DNA from: Micrasema longulum
Taxonomy: Eukaryota > Arthropoda > Insecta > Trichoptera > Brachycentridae
NCBI GenBank assembly: GCA_022494885.1
Contig: JAGVSM010002959.1
Location: 62,001 to 126,000, forward strand
Reading direction: 5' to 3'
Length of the DNA stretch: 64,000 nt
Of this stretch, positions 55,281 through 64,000 are shown one piece after another. A program made the position numbers and the translations under genes. Numbering within the stretch: the first letter of the stretch is position 1; every line of letters starts with the position of its first letter. A model generated the notes under the pieces. That model saw nothing but the letters and a program-made list of their open reading frames with translations. It was not told the origin of the DNA and did no database searches.

Positions 55281-56110
55281 ATGGAACTGATAGAGCTTGT
55301 GGATGATTTTTATGAAGAGGAAATGATTGAAATTCGGAGAAAAAAGGTTTATAGGCCTAGAGAAAATCACTTTGAGACGTTAGATAAAGTCGATTTCAGG
55401 TCAAGATTTCGCTTGACAAAACAGGCTGTCATTGAAATCCATGGTTTGATTTAACATTAAATTTGTTTCAGAAGCACTCGGTTTGTAGAAGTTCTTTACA
55501 TGTTAATGAAATATTAACTTTTTGTACTCTAGGAACCATAATAATACGAGTTAAACATGTTTTCATTTCAGAAATAAAGCTGTGCCAACAGTGATCAAGT
55601 TACTGTTGACATTAACCTTTCCCTCACTAAGCATCCAAAAATTACACATGATCAGAACGGGGGGATCAAATGACCCCAGCGCCTACTTGTATATGGCATC
55701 AGGAGAATAAAACGTTGGAAGTGGTTATGACCGTGCAATAATTTATTCATATTTTCGCGTACACATATTTTACTCATTCGTGTATTTTATTCAGTTTTGT
55801 TAGTTTGACGAATGCTTATGTACATAAAGTGAAATTGACCAAATCGGTATATGGGGGATTTGAATCCCCTCCATCGGTCCGGCTAGGTGAAGGTATTTTG
55901 CAACCGGCTCATATTTATTGTCTGGAGATTTTAATGGTGTGAGCAGATCATCTTCATGCCGATTTGTAAAAGAAGTATCTGAGGCCATGGCACTTCTTCG
56001 GACAACCTTCATTCGATTTGGGTCCTTTAAAACAGGGGCTGTATAATTTGGCACGTTTCCAGAGGGTGATTGGAGCTAAAGACTGTACGCATGTTGCAAT
56101 TTATCCAAGC
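55281..56110 (+). pseudogene. PIF/Harbinger transposase remnant
   Basis: Starts at ATG 55281: MELIELVDDFYEEEMIEIRR, then FETLDKVDFRSRFRLTKQAV, the N-terminal part of HARBI1-like nucleases. After an intron-like gap (acceptor TTTCAG near 55570) come NKAVPTVIKLLLTL, then after an insertion YFATGSYLLSGDFNGVSRSS, EVSEAMALLRTTFIRFG and, one frame over, LARFQRVIGAKDCTHVAI with the catalytic DCTH Asp. It ends there; the C-terminal half is missing. About 275 bp (55615-55888) interrupts the YFATG region. Dead copy. Confidence 0.8.
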
Positions 56111-56114
56111 ATGC

Positions 56115-57165
56115 CATTTCAATATTATCTCATAATAATTAATGATAGCACACAAAAATTATATAACCATATTATACCGCCTTTAAAAATATAACAATGC
56201 ATTTTGATAAAAATGACATCTCCTTTAACTATTCGTGAATATTAAATAATATATAATTCACGTCACTTGTACTCACCTGCAGGAATACATGATTGTTTTT
56301 TTCCCCTTTATTATGGCCTTTACCATTCTTCGTAAAACTAGCAGCCAGGAACAAACAGTGTTTACATATGTTAAATGGGAGCAAAACAATATTACAGACA
56401 AGACAGAAAAAAACAGATAAACCGTATACATTTTTAAAATACACGGCACATAATAGATCTTAAAATTAAAATTACAACAATTGGAAATAAAACGAAAATC
56501 TCAATAATAATATGCATTATCATTAGAATTAAGAATAGTCCAGAAGGAGCGTAGAAGCATATTTGAATACATCGGACTGTGTCCAATAATTCCCCCACTT
56601 AGACACACTTTCGCCGCGCGCATACTTTAAGTAATATTGCCAGATCCGCGTAATATTGCTAAATAGCGAAGAATATAATCATAACACAAATGTGAGGTAA
56701 AAAAAAACTTCTTTTTTTAAATTTTTCTAAAAATTTATTGTGCTCTCGGAAACATTGATTTACACAACAGAGTAGATAAGTAAAGGGTCATTTAATGAGA
56801 GTAATTGAATTAATAAACTTTGAACTTAAAATATAAAACAAATTTTATTTTACATAAAACAATATTTTTATATCATGCTAAATAATATTTGATGTTTTGA
56901 AGAAAAATTCGGTCAAATGTCCACCACGGCGTTGTTTAACCCGGGGTTCAATTTTCATTATTTCTCTTATTATATGAGCAAAGTAGGGTAAAAAAAATTA
57001 CTACCCTGGCAACACTAACGAAATTTCCATTTTGCTTCTTCGACAATCTGACAAATGGAAAAATAATTCAATTTTTAAGTAATGCATTTGTTATATACAC
57101 ATTCATTCGCTAATTATTCATTTATATATACATGTGTGTATATATGTGTATGTCTGTATGTATAT
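56115..57165. other. Unassigned AT-rich region
   Basis: No gene recognised. A TATATGTGTATATATGTGTA-like microsatellite is near 57125-57165. A missing last GST exon was looked for between here and 57970 and not found. Confidence 0.3.
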
Positions 57166-57169
57166 GGTC

Positions 57170-57360
57170 AAAATGTAACCAGATAGGTTTGTATTTTGTT
57201 TGTCTGTGCTCTATATTAATTTTTTAACTATTATAATATTTAAAAATGTAATTGCCTAGCTTGGAACGGGGTATGTACCCTTGTTAGCTGGGCAAAGTGA
57301 ATATGGAATTGTATTTTGATAAAGAGTGTGAATAAATAAATAAATAAATAAATAAATTAC
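57170..57360 (+). mobile_element. LINE 3' end with AATA tail
   Basis: Sequence with TTGCCTAGCTTGGAACGGGG and TTGTTAGCTGGGCAAAG, ending in AATAAATAAATAAATAAATA at 57330-57358. The form is that of a LINE 3' UTR with its tail; no coding part is present. Confidence 0.45.
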
Positions 57361-57769
57361 ACATGAAATGCGATTGCATCCTGTTTCTTTAAGATCCTAG
57401 CAGTATTTCTACACTTTAAAAAGATCACAACACGGCATAATTGAATTCAAATCAGGAGTTGCGTACTAAACGACGTCTATAAAGAAACAAATGGGTCAAA
57501 ACGTAAACCTACTCATTTATGAGTAGTTGAGTCGCCATCTGTTTGATTTGCGTATGCAGTTTCTGGACTATTCTTAATTCTATGAGCATTATTAAGAAAA
57601 ACACCCAAAACCTTGATAACAAAAATATATAATAAAAACGTATTTGACATAGGTTTACTATTCTAGAGATGATTGTTGACATAAAAAAACAAAGATTGTA
57701 AAAAATAACGTTTTTTTTTTTAAATAAAGAAATATTAGCGTTATTACAATGTACCCAAATATTTCCATT

Positions 57770-57905
57770 TTTGTGGCCATTTTCAACGAGTTCTAAATAA
57801 CTCACTATTAGAAAATGGAACTCGAGTTGGGGTAGAGTAGGATTCGAACCTCTGACCTCTGGTCCGTGAGTCCGCAACATTAGCCACGGGACCACAACCC
57901 AATTA
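57770..57905 (-). mobile_element. tRNA-derived SINE-3
   Basis: Minus-strand B-box-like GGTTCGAATCCTAC and A-box-like GTGGCTAATGTTGCGGAC, with body AACTCACTATTAGAAAATGG shared with 26225-26330. The acceptor stem does not pair, so it is not a tRNA gene. Confidence 0.65.
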
Positions 57906-57976
57906 TTGTTTTTAATGATCATTTTTTTTTTATACAAAAGAACATCGTTTTTACCTAGTAAAAAAAATATAAGAGT

Positions 57977-60945
57977 TTAATTAGTTTTAAAAAAAGTTGC
58001 ATGTAAGTATTCACTCTTTACTTGCATATTTTGATTATTTTTTGCATATTGTAGCCTTTTTATGTACCATATAATACTTTCTTTGGTTATCAGTAAAGTT
58101 ATCTCCTGTGATTCGTACTTTGTAAGCAGTTTTTTTAGTTTGATTAGTTCATACTTAGACTCGTCTACGAGGAGCATCTCATTAAGGGTGCTGATGGTCG
58201 CTCCGAGAGACAAGTCCGCTATGGTCATCCTGCTGCCGGCCACCCAAATGTGCTGGTTCAAGAATATCTCCACCACCGCCATGGCTGCGTCCACGTTTTC
58301 CCTGGTGTTCTGGCTATACGTTGTGGTCTGCTGAAGCCATAGCGGTCTCTAAAAACAGAGGAAGAAAATAACTGTCTGAGGCTATTTGAACATAATTTAT
58401 GTTTCCGTTCCTAAATGAGGAGAGAAAGTGACAATACGGACACTTATTTGTTTTCCTAATGTAGTCTTTAAAGTAAATGTTCAAAATTATACATGAAGTT
58501 GATTTTAAACTAATATTAAACGGTATTTTAATGAAAATACGTTCTTCTGAATGTTTGTGTTATATTTGAACATAGACATTTTACATTTTTTTACGGACCA
58601 CGGGATTCCATATTAAATGTATTGATAATAATGATATACAGACAGCAGAGTTACCAAGAAGAATAGGGCTAAGTGCTGCTGTCAGCAAACTACACAAATT
58701 AATATCTCACTGTACAGATGCCCATGATATCCTTGCTCAGATAAACCTTAATGTACCTCGACGTAACTTGCGTACCAATCCTGTCTTTGCCGTGGGAAAT
58801 TATAAAACTAACATCGGATTATTTTCCCCTCTGCCGAGGATCCTCAGAACAGTAAACAAAATCTCACTAAACGGTACTGTCGATGTGTTTCTACAGCAAG
58901 GACACGCATTTAAGAAGCAAGCGGTGTTGTCTCTCCTGACTCGCGATGTCACACTTGCCATTTCCTCCTAGATTATGCTATATACATACCTTTTGTTAAT
59001 TATACACTTTGTTAATTTAAGTAGATTTTAAGAATATTTCGATTAAATATTACTCATTAATGCTAATCTATTAGGGCTTACTTAAGCCTGTTGATTGGCT
59101 TAAAAAAAAAAAAACTAAAACTTATTTTTGAAAATAAAGAAGTCCCTATTTACTTAAAAAGACAAGTATATGAATCGTGCATATTGTCGGTGACAACATG
59201 CAAACTAGAAACCATGTCTGTAACACGAAAAAGTATCCAGAAATTGAAATGCACGCAGCGATCCATGGAAAGACAGATGCTCGGTGTATGTCTAAAATAC
59301 AGAGTAAGAAATAAGGCGCCGAACCGGAGTCGTGGATATCATGGATCGTGCAGCGAAATTGAAATTGCAGGGGGCAGGTCACTTGGCGGCAAAGTGATAT
59401 ATTCAATATATTCCGCTAGTGGTTGTGTTAAAACAAAGATGTTCGACATTAAATGCAGGTTTCATTTTACTACCTTTTCCTGTACTAATATTTTCTTACC
59501 ACGGCATTTTTAAAAATAATGAATAGTTCTGTGTCGAAAAACAACCTCTGGTCCACTCGAGCTCGAAATTTTGGTTCCTTTGGGAGCAATGAGTCGTCTT
59601 TTCCATATACTGTCACAAGATAAGCAGATATGGCGTGGCTGAAATTTATATAAAATCTATGAGTTGACACAAATGAAGACGTCGCATATTGGGGCAGATA
59701 CATATTTTTGAACAAACAAATGCTATCTTTTGATATACAAGAGAGTCATGGTTTTTTATTAGTTACTTGACTATTATTAAAACGTTAGTCAAAATTTTAT
59801 ATTTTGGTGCAAGCCCCCCGGCAGATCTAAAATTTAAATATATCCGAAAGTTTTTTGGTTTATTTCCATTAACTACTATAATTGAATCTAAGTATTAATA
59901 AAAAAAATTACCTATCACAAAGTAAAAAATCTCCATCTTCCAGTAAGGGGATTGTATGCTGCGGATTTTTCTGAAAAACATAATAAAATATGAATTATTT
60001 ATTTATTTAAATATACATAAAATATACGTTTTTTTGGGTTGAGTGCATTACAGTTTTTTAGTTACAACACCAAAAAAATGTACATACATTAAGGATTTCT
60101 TAAATAAAAAATATCCTTTAGTTACAAGAACAAATACGATCTTGGGCTTTGGGCCTGGGCAACAATGATTAAAAAACCCTTTCCTTGAAAACGCAAACGA
60201 GTTTCCAAAGATGTCAATGTTTCTCACTGTGACTTGTTATATTTGTCCACACATGCAAGATCCTATATTGGAGTTGAAATAATCAACTCTGAATAGACAT
60301 ATCTGGATCACGTACGAGTATCTGGTAATCAAAACTCGCTGAAATTGGAGTACCAATGCAGTCGACAGCTGCCCATCATCCCATTGGTGATGGTTCATAA
60401 AGAACTCACACGAGAGGTAGTATCATACACGGTCAAGCTAGTGCAGGACATTGGTAAAATAAACCAAAGAAGGTACAAAATTCCGAACACACTCGTTGAC
60501 TACTGTCAACAAGCTGGCTTCTCCTGAAGAGTTTTAAGTAGTTTCCTCTTCACATGAGCAAATGCTGAGAAATTCCTGATTGGCCAACATTAGAATATCC
60601 TTCCTGTTCCCAACATTATTAGCCAAATTAAAGCTGAAATAAATGCAGAAAAATCCGCTTGTCGAAATATAAACCCTGTATATAATAAGCAAGCTAAAAA
60701 AAACCTTTAAAAGTAACAATCACTGAGAGCGGATAGGGAAATAATGAGGATGATTGCGACGTTTTTTAAATCGGTTATATGTACGTACCTTGATGTATTC
60801 CGGTTTAAGATGATCTTTGGCTAAAAAATTTAGATTGACGTATTCCAACTGCAACCCAATGGCTTTAGCTGCGAGCATACTGCCCCTTGAAGGGGGACTC
60901 ATTTCCGTCATATACAGCTTCGGACCCATCTTCAGAACTCAAAAC
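57977..60945 (-). CDS. Glutathione S-transferase, delta/epsilon class, four coding exons
   Basis: Cytosolic enzyme that conjugates glutathione to electrophiles; insect delta/epsilon GSTs act in detoxification. Coding exons on the minus strand: 60929-60789 (47 codons), 59970-59912, 59638-59500 and 58348-57977. All junctions show AG acceptors and GT donors (GTACGT, GTAATT, GTAAGA) and the phases match. An acceptor at 60946 suggests a 5' UTR intron, so exon 1 probably starts at 60945. The spliced product is 236 residues, slightly long for the family. N-terminal thioredoxin-like domain: SPPSR with the likely catalytic Ser11, HLKPEY, NPQHTIP with cis-Pro55, and the glutathione-binding D66-S67 in DSHAI, whose Ser codon is split by intron 2. 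C-terminal helical domain: [13 protein letters not shown] and the N-capping motif MTIADLSL. The last ~50 residues after VDESKY look unlike other GSTs. Either the end is diverged, or exon 4 stops at a GTATGA donor at 58154 and the last exon is not recognised. Intron 3 (1.15 kb) is full of LINE insertions. Confidence 0.92.
58640..59410 (+). mobile_element. RTE-like LINE fragment in GST intron 3, split by another LINE
   Basis: The piece at 58640-58685 encodes [10 protein letters not shown], and the rest resumes at about 59092 with [25 protein letters not shown] and [10 protein letters not shown], the connection/thumb end of an endonuclease-reverse transcriptase. The same family is at 44955-45690 on the other strand. 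It lies antisense to the GST gene. It is 5' truncated and frameshifted, so it is a dead insertion. Confidence 0.75.
58690..59090 (+). mobile_element. Jockey-type LINE 3' end (LINE-G), nested in the RTE-like LINE
   Basis: The C-terminal tail at 58768-58971 ([32 protein letters not shown]) is nearly identical to the copy at 50564-50767. It interrupts the RTE-like fragment in GST intron 3, so it arrived later. It is 5' truncated, as usual for target-primed reverse transcription. Confidence 0.75.
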
Positions 60946-60999
60946 CTGGAAATGAAATAATTATTTATTTTCAAAATGACTCCAGTCTGGTGCATGGGC

Positions 61000-61580
61000 A
61001 GTGCCTTACATCTGTCGAAAGGGTTTTTTAATCAACTATATTTTTTTTTATGTAACTCAATTATAACTTATGGCATAATAGGATAGGGAAGCACTAATAA
61101 ATCGATATTAAAACCTCTCGAATCTGCTCAAAAATCAATCATTATAATAATTTGTAAAAAGCCCTTATGTACCCCAGCGTCAAGTTATTTTATTAATTTG
61201 AGATCTTAGATGTAAGGAAATTATATATTTTTAGAATAATAATATTTGTGAAAGTAAATTATTCTATCAAATCCCAAAAGGAACACTCCCACACTACCAG
61301 AAGTCAATCTGGAGAATGGGTCATGGGGTCTATCACAAACTCTTAATTCGGTCAAAGAAATTTCAGGTTTCTGGGCCCCAAAATATTCAATATGTTACCC
61401 AAAGATTGAAAAACCATGACCCGGATTCAATTTAATGAATTTGTGAAAAATTGGTTACTAGATTAAGGTTGAAAAAAATCGGAAAATTTCGAAATACATT
61501 CCTAAATAATAAATTAATATTGTATAACTGTTTAGTAAATTAACAAGTAGGTAGTAATGTTATTGATTATTTTTTGCATA
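61000..61580 (+). mobile_element. LINE-L RT tail, decayed
   Basis: Frames include LYNSIITYGIIG, ILKPLESAQKSIIIIICKKP and SGPQNIQYVTQRLK, the end of a LINE reverse transcriptase. Stops interrupt it. It resembles LINE-J in layout. Confidence 0.6.
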
Positions 61581-61584
61581 AAAA

Positions 61585-61885
61585 TGTCTGCCTTAAAACA
61601 CGTTGTACCTAGTTTGGCAGACTAGACATGATTCAGAGAAATCTATTACCTAAGTGTGTATGTAGTTGATAAAGTAATTTTTATTTTTGTTAAAAAACTT
61701 TGATTATTATTATTATTATCATCATTGTAGCTGGGACGCAGTATTTGTGGCATCAAAATATAAAAAAACAATAGGTTTGATGCGCCACAACTAATTTTGT
61801 TTTACTTGCTTACCGTTTCCCCTCCGGAACCAGACCAATTAGACAACCGATTTCTTTCTTCTGGCGGGGCGTTTTAAAATTTTTA
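61585..61885. other. Unassigned region
   Basis: No gene recognised. TTATTATTATTATTATC at 61705-61720. Confidence 0.3.
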
Positions 61886-61889
61886 GCAT

Positions 61890-62240
61890 TTAGGGGGTGC
61901 TGCAGGAGATCGAGTGGTCATTGTGTCAATATGGAAAAATAGGTTCAATATCATATTCTCCATATAAAATAGTATTCAATCAATGTGATTACAAGGCTTT
62001 TAGGGTTCGTTTTCACCATCAATACCTTCTTCTGTGCAAAGAAGTAAAATTACCCATTATAGCATTTCCATCTTCCTTCTTAGAAGAAAAAGTTATTGGG
62101 ATGGGTGTATTGAAAAAATCACGAAATCAATTACAAATAAGTCAAAGAGGATATTTGAGATTATATTTGACTAAACTTGAACCTAATTTTATCATCACTA
62201 GATATTTTGGTTGGCTGAATGATATTGCTTTTTGGATTGT
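61890..62240 (+). pseudogene. hAT (ZBED/Buster-like) transposase C-terminal remnant (second copy)
   Basis: Open frame with FRVRFHHQYLLLCKEVKLPI, IAFPSSFLEEKVIGMGVL and NQLQISQRGYLRLYLTKLEP. This matches the family pattern FPSSYLVExGFS, RNRLxIxxRGDLRLxLT. The conserved GFS is altered. The element was later split by LINE-A; its 3' module ATAATTTTACTGCGGTAAAG is at 63334-63353. Confidence 0.65.
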
Positions 62241-62243
62241 GGT

Positions 62244-63300
62244 CTCATTGCTATGCAGATGATACATAGATTTATTTTTATTGCAAACCAGGCGAGAGAA
62301 GTGTGCTTGTCAATTTAATTGATGGATGCATCGAGAAAATAGGAAACTGGATGGCTGAAAACAGACTAACATTAAACCCATCAAAAACGGAACAACTATG
62401 GGTGGCTTCAGCCAGACGGCAGAATTTGATCCAGGATATGGCCTTACCCAATGTAGGGAGTACCGCTTTACCCACCGTTAAACTACTGGGAGTTTTACTC
62501 AATTCTGACCAATCTCTTGACACTCAAATTAGTAGAACGATAAGTTCATGCTTCTACCAGCTGAGACAAATTAAATGCATACGCAAAAATTTGCCAGTTG
62601 ATGCCGCCCGTCAATTAATAAATGCGTTTGTAGTGTTTAGAGTCGATTATTGTAATGGTATCTATGCAGGTCTACCAATGAACAAAATGACTCGCCACAA
62701 TTTGTATTGAATGCCGCAGCGAGACTTATTTTCGAAATCTCTAAGTTCAGTCATATCACTCCACTACTTCGGGAACTACACTGGCTACGTTTTCCACAGA
62801 GGGTCGAATGCAAACTCTGTTGGATAAGGTATAAGTCACTGCACAATTCTGCTCCGGAATATCTAAGGGAACTATGCATTCCAGATAAACTAGCTGACAG
62901 GCGTCTCACGCTTAGATCAGCTACGTCTACGGCGAGAAGAAAAGTTATCAAACCTCTACGCAAACAGCGCACTAAATTTAGTGAACGCGCATTTGCGGTC
63001 GCAGGCCCATGTGCCCATATGGCATGGAATGCTCTCCCAGCAGAGGTGCGAGACTGTGAAAGTGAAGTGATGTTTCGGAAAAAACTTAAAACCACCTGTT
63101 CTCTAAATCATTTGAATAAATCCCTAGCATGTGACAACAAAATAAATTGTTTCAATTAAATTACAAATTTAAAAGCTTCAATTAAATTTATTTAACTATA
63201 GAATTACTATGTAAAGCGCCCTTGAGATATTATATTACGAAAACGGAGCTTTATAAGTTATCCATAGTAATAATAATAATTGCTTTTAGCAATAAGTTCG
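62244..63300 (+). mobile_element. LINE-A 3' fragment inserted in the hAT remnant
   Basis: Begins at the RT active-site motif YADD (CYADDT, then a TAG), continues ENRLTLNPSKTEQLWVASAR, LLGVLLNSDQSLDTQI and FRVDYCNGIYAGLP, then one frame over NAAARLIFEISKFSHITPLL, LHWLRFPQRVECKL and FAVAGPCAHMAWNALPAEVR. It ends with a 3' UTR (CGCCCTTGAGATATTATATT) and a TAATAATAATAAT tail at 63270. 5' truncated, one frameshift near 62705. A second copy is at 21345-23960. Confidence 0.85.
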
Positions 63301-63419
63301 CCAAAGTACTTATTTCTTTTTCGGGGTCGGTGGATAATTTTACTGCGGTAAAGGGGGTGATTTTTTCATTACGGGAAAGAAATAAGACTGTGATCTTTTT
63401 TATATTCCTAACATCAAAA

Positions 63420-64000
63420 CAAATATTCGGAAAAATTCTACCATCCCTGGTATTTGTGAAGCATTTAACAAGAATTTGAATAGTCTAGATTTTGTAAGGT
63501 ACAAAGCAAAGATCTAACCAACTTGATTCAGAATAACAAAGAATTGTCTTTTTTTGTTGTTCTTTATTTCTTGTAATCAATTCATACTTCAACGTTCCTC
63601 TATTCATCCTGTATCACACCTTCTCACATATATTTCCTTATTACGATCTCTTAATGTTGTCGATGAATATCGAATAAGAGAATCCATTTAATTTTTATCA
63701 AGAACATCATTTTTATTTTTTATATTGTTCAAACCGTTTCGTCGTTTAATTCTGTAAAAGTTGAGTGAATATGTCATATAATTGGATGGCAAGCCCTTTT
63801 ATGATTCTATTGTTTTTTTTTTTTTTTTATAATTTCTTTATTTATTTCCTTAAATTTTTAAAAGAAAATAAAAATCAAAAAACCGAATATTTTTTTTTTT
63901 CAAAATTAAAAAAATAATTAAATAAATCAAAATAAGATGAGATAAAGAAAATAAAGAAAAATAAAATAAAAAGGAAAATTTCTAATCGTTCTTATTTATA
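63420..64000. other. Low-complexity AT-rich end of window
   Basis: Long T and A runs at 63810-63830 and 63890-63990. No gene recognised. Confidence 0.4.

Noticed and set aside
55800..56054. Minus-strand 84-codon frame
   Set aside because: It is antisense to the Harbinger transposase, whose plus-strand motifs (GDFNGVSRSS, EVSEAMALLRTTFI) are convincing.
57509..57937. Minus-strand 142-codon frame downstream of the GST
   Set aside because: It crosses SINE-3 and contains the translation of its tRNA-like head; it does not supply the missing GST end.

Overview
This is an AT-rich eukaryotic window, almost certainly from an insect. It contains one recognisable host gene, a delta/epsilon-class glutathione S-transferase with introns, plus insect-type transposons (Transib, pogo/Tigger, PIF/Harbinger, hAT, Penelope-like), many truncated non-LTR retrotransposons and tRNA-derived SINEs. 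The insect order cannot be fixed from the sequence. There is no bacterial-type gene organisation, rRNA or CRISPR array. About 60 kb is transposon-derived or unrecognised intergenic DNA. All family letters used here (LINE-A, P family and so on) are local labels.

Layout. 1-9 kb: nested MITEs and foldback elements (one with a Harbinger transposase exon in its loop), a 36-bp minisatellite, a Tigger-like element with TA duplications, SINEs and RTE/Jockey-type LINE tails. 10-13.2 kb: a 3.1 kb palindrome with a Penelope-like element (PLE) at its centre and a LINE inserted in one arm. 13-31 kb: LINE and SINE graveyard, with LINEs nested in LINEs, a 428-bp PLE with a 14-bp target duplication and a hammerhead ribozyme, and further hammerhead motifs near 27.5 kb.

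31.9-38.8 kb: the best preserved structure. A 6.9 kb pogo-like element (TA duplication, TIR starting AGGTAAGCG) has been split by a complete 4.18 kb Transib element. The Transib ends start with the RAG-signal-like heptamer CACAGTG and are flanked by a 5-bp CGTCG duplication. It carries a broken RAG1-like transposase; the pogo transposase has a single visible frameshift. A related LINE 3' end 0.8 kb away shows the empty pogo site.

39-57 kb: more LINE tails, an excellent hammerhead motif at 40.3 kb, a PLE endonuclease tail, hAT fragments, a near-perfect 168-bp-arm hairpin inserted into a PLE terminal repeat, and a decayed Harbinger transposase.

57.9-60.95 kb: the GST gene on the minus strand in four coding exons; its largest intron is filled with LINE insertions. 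61-64 kb: LINE and hAT remnants and low-complexity DNA.

The genes do not form a pathway. The window is a stratified record of transposition around one detoxification gene. Coordinates of decayed repeats are approximate to about 10-30 bases; TSD-defined boundaries and splice sites were read base by base.
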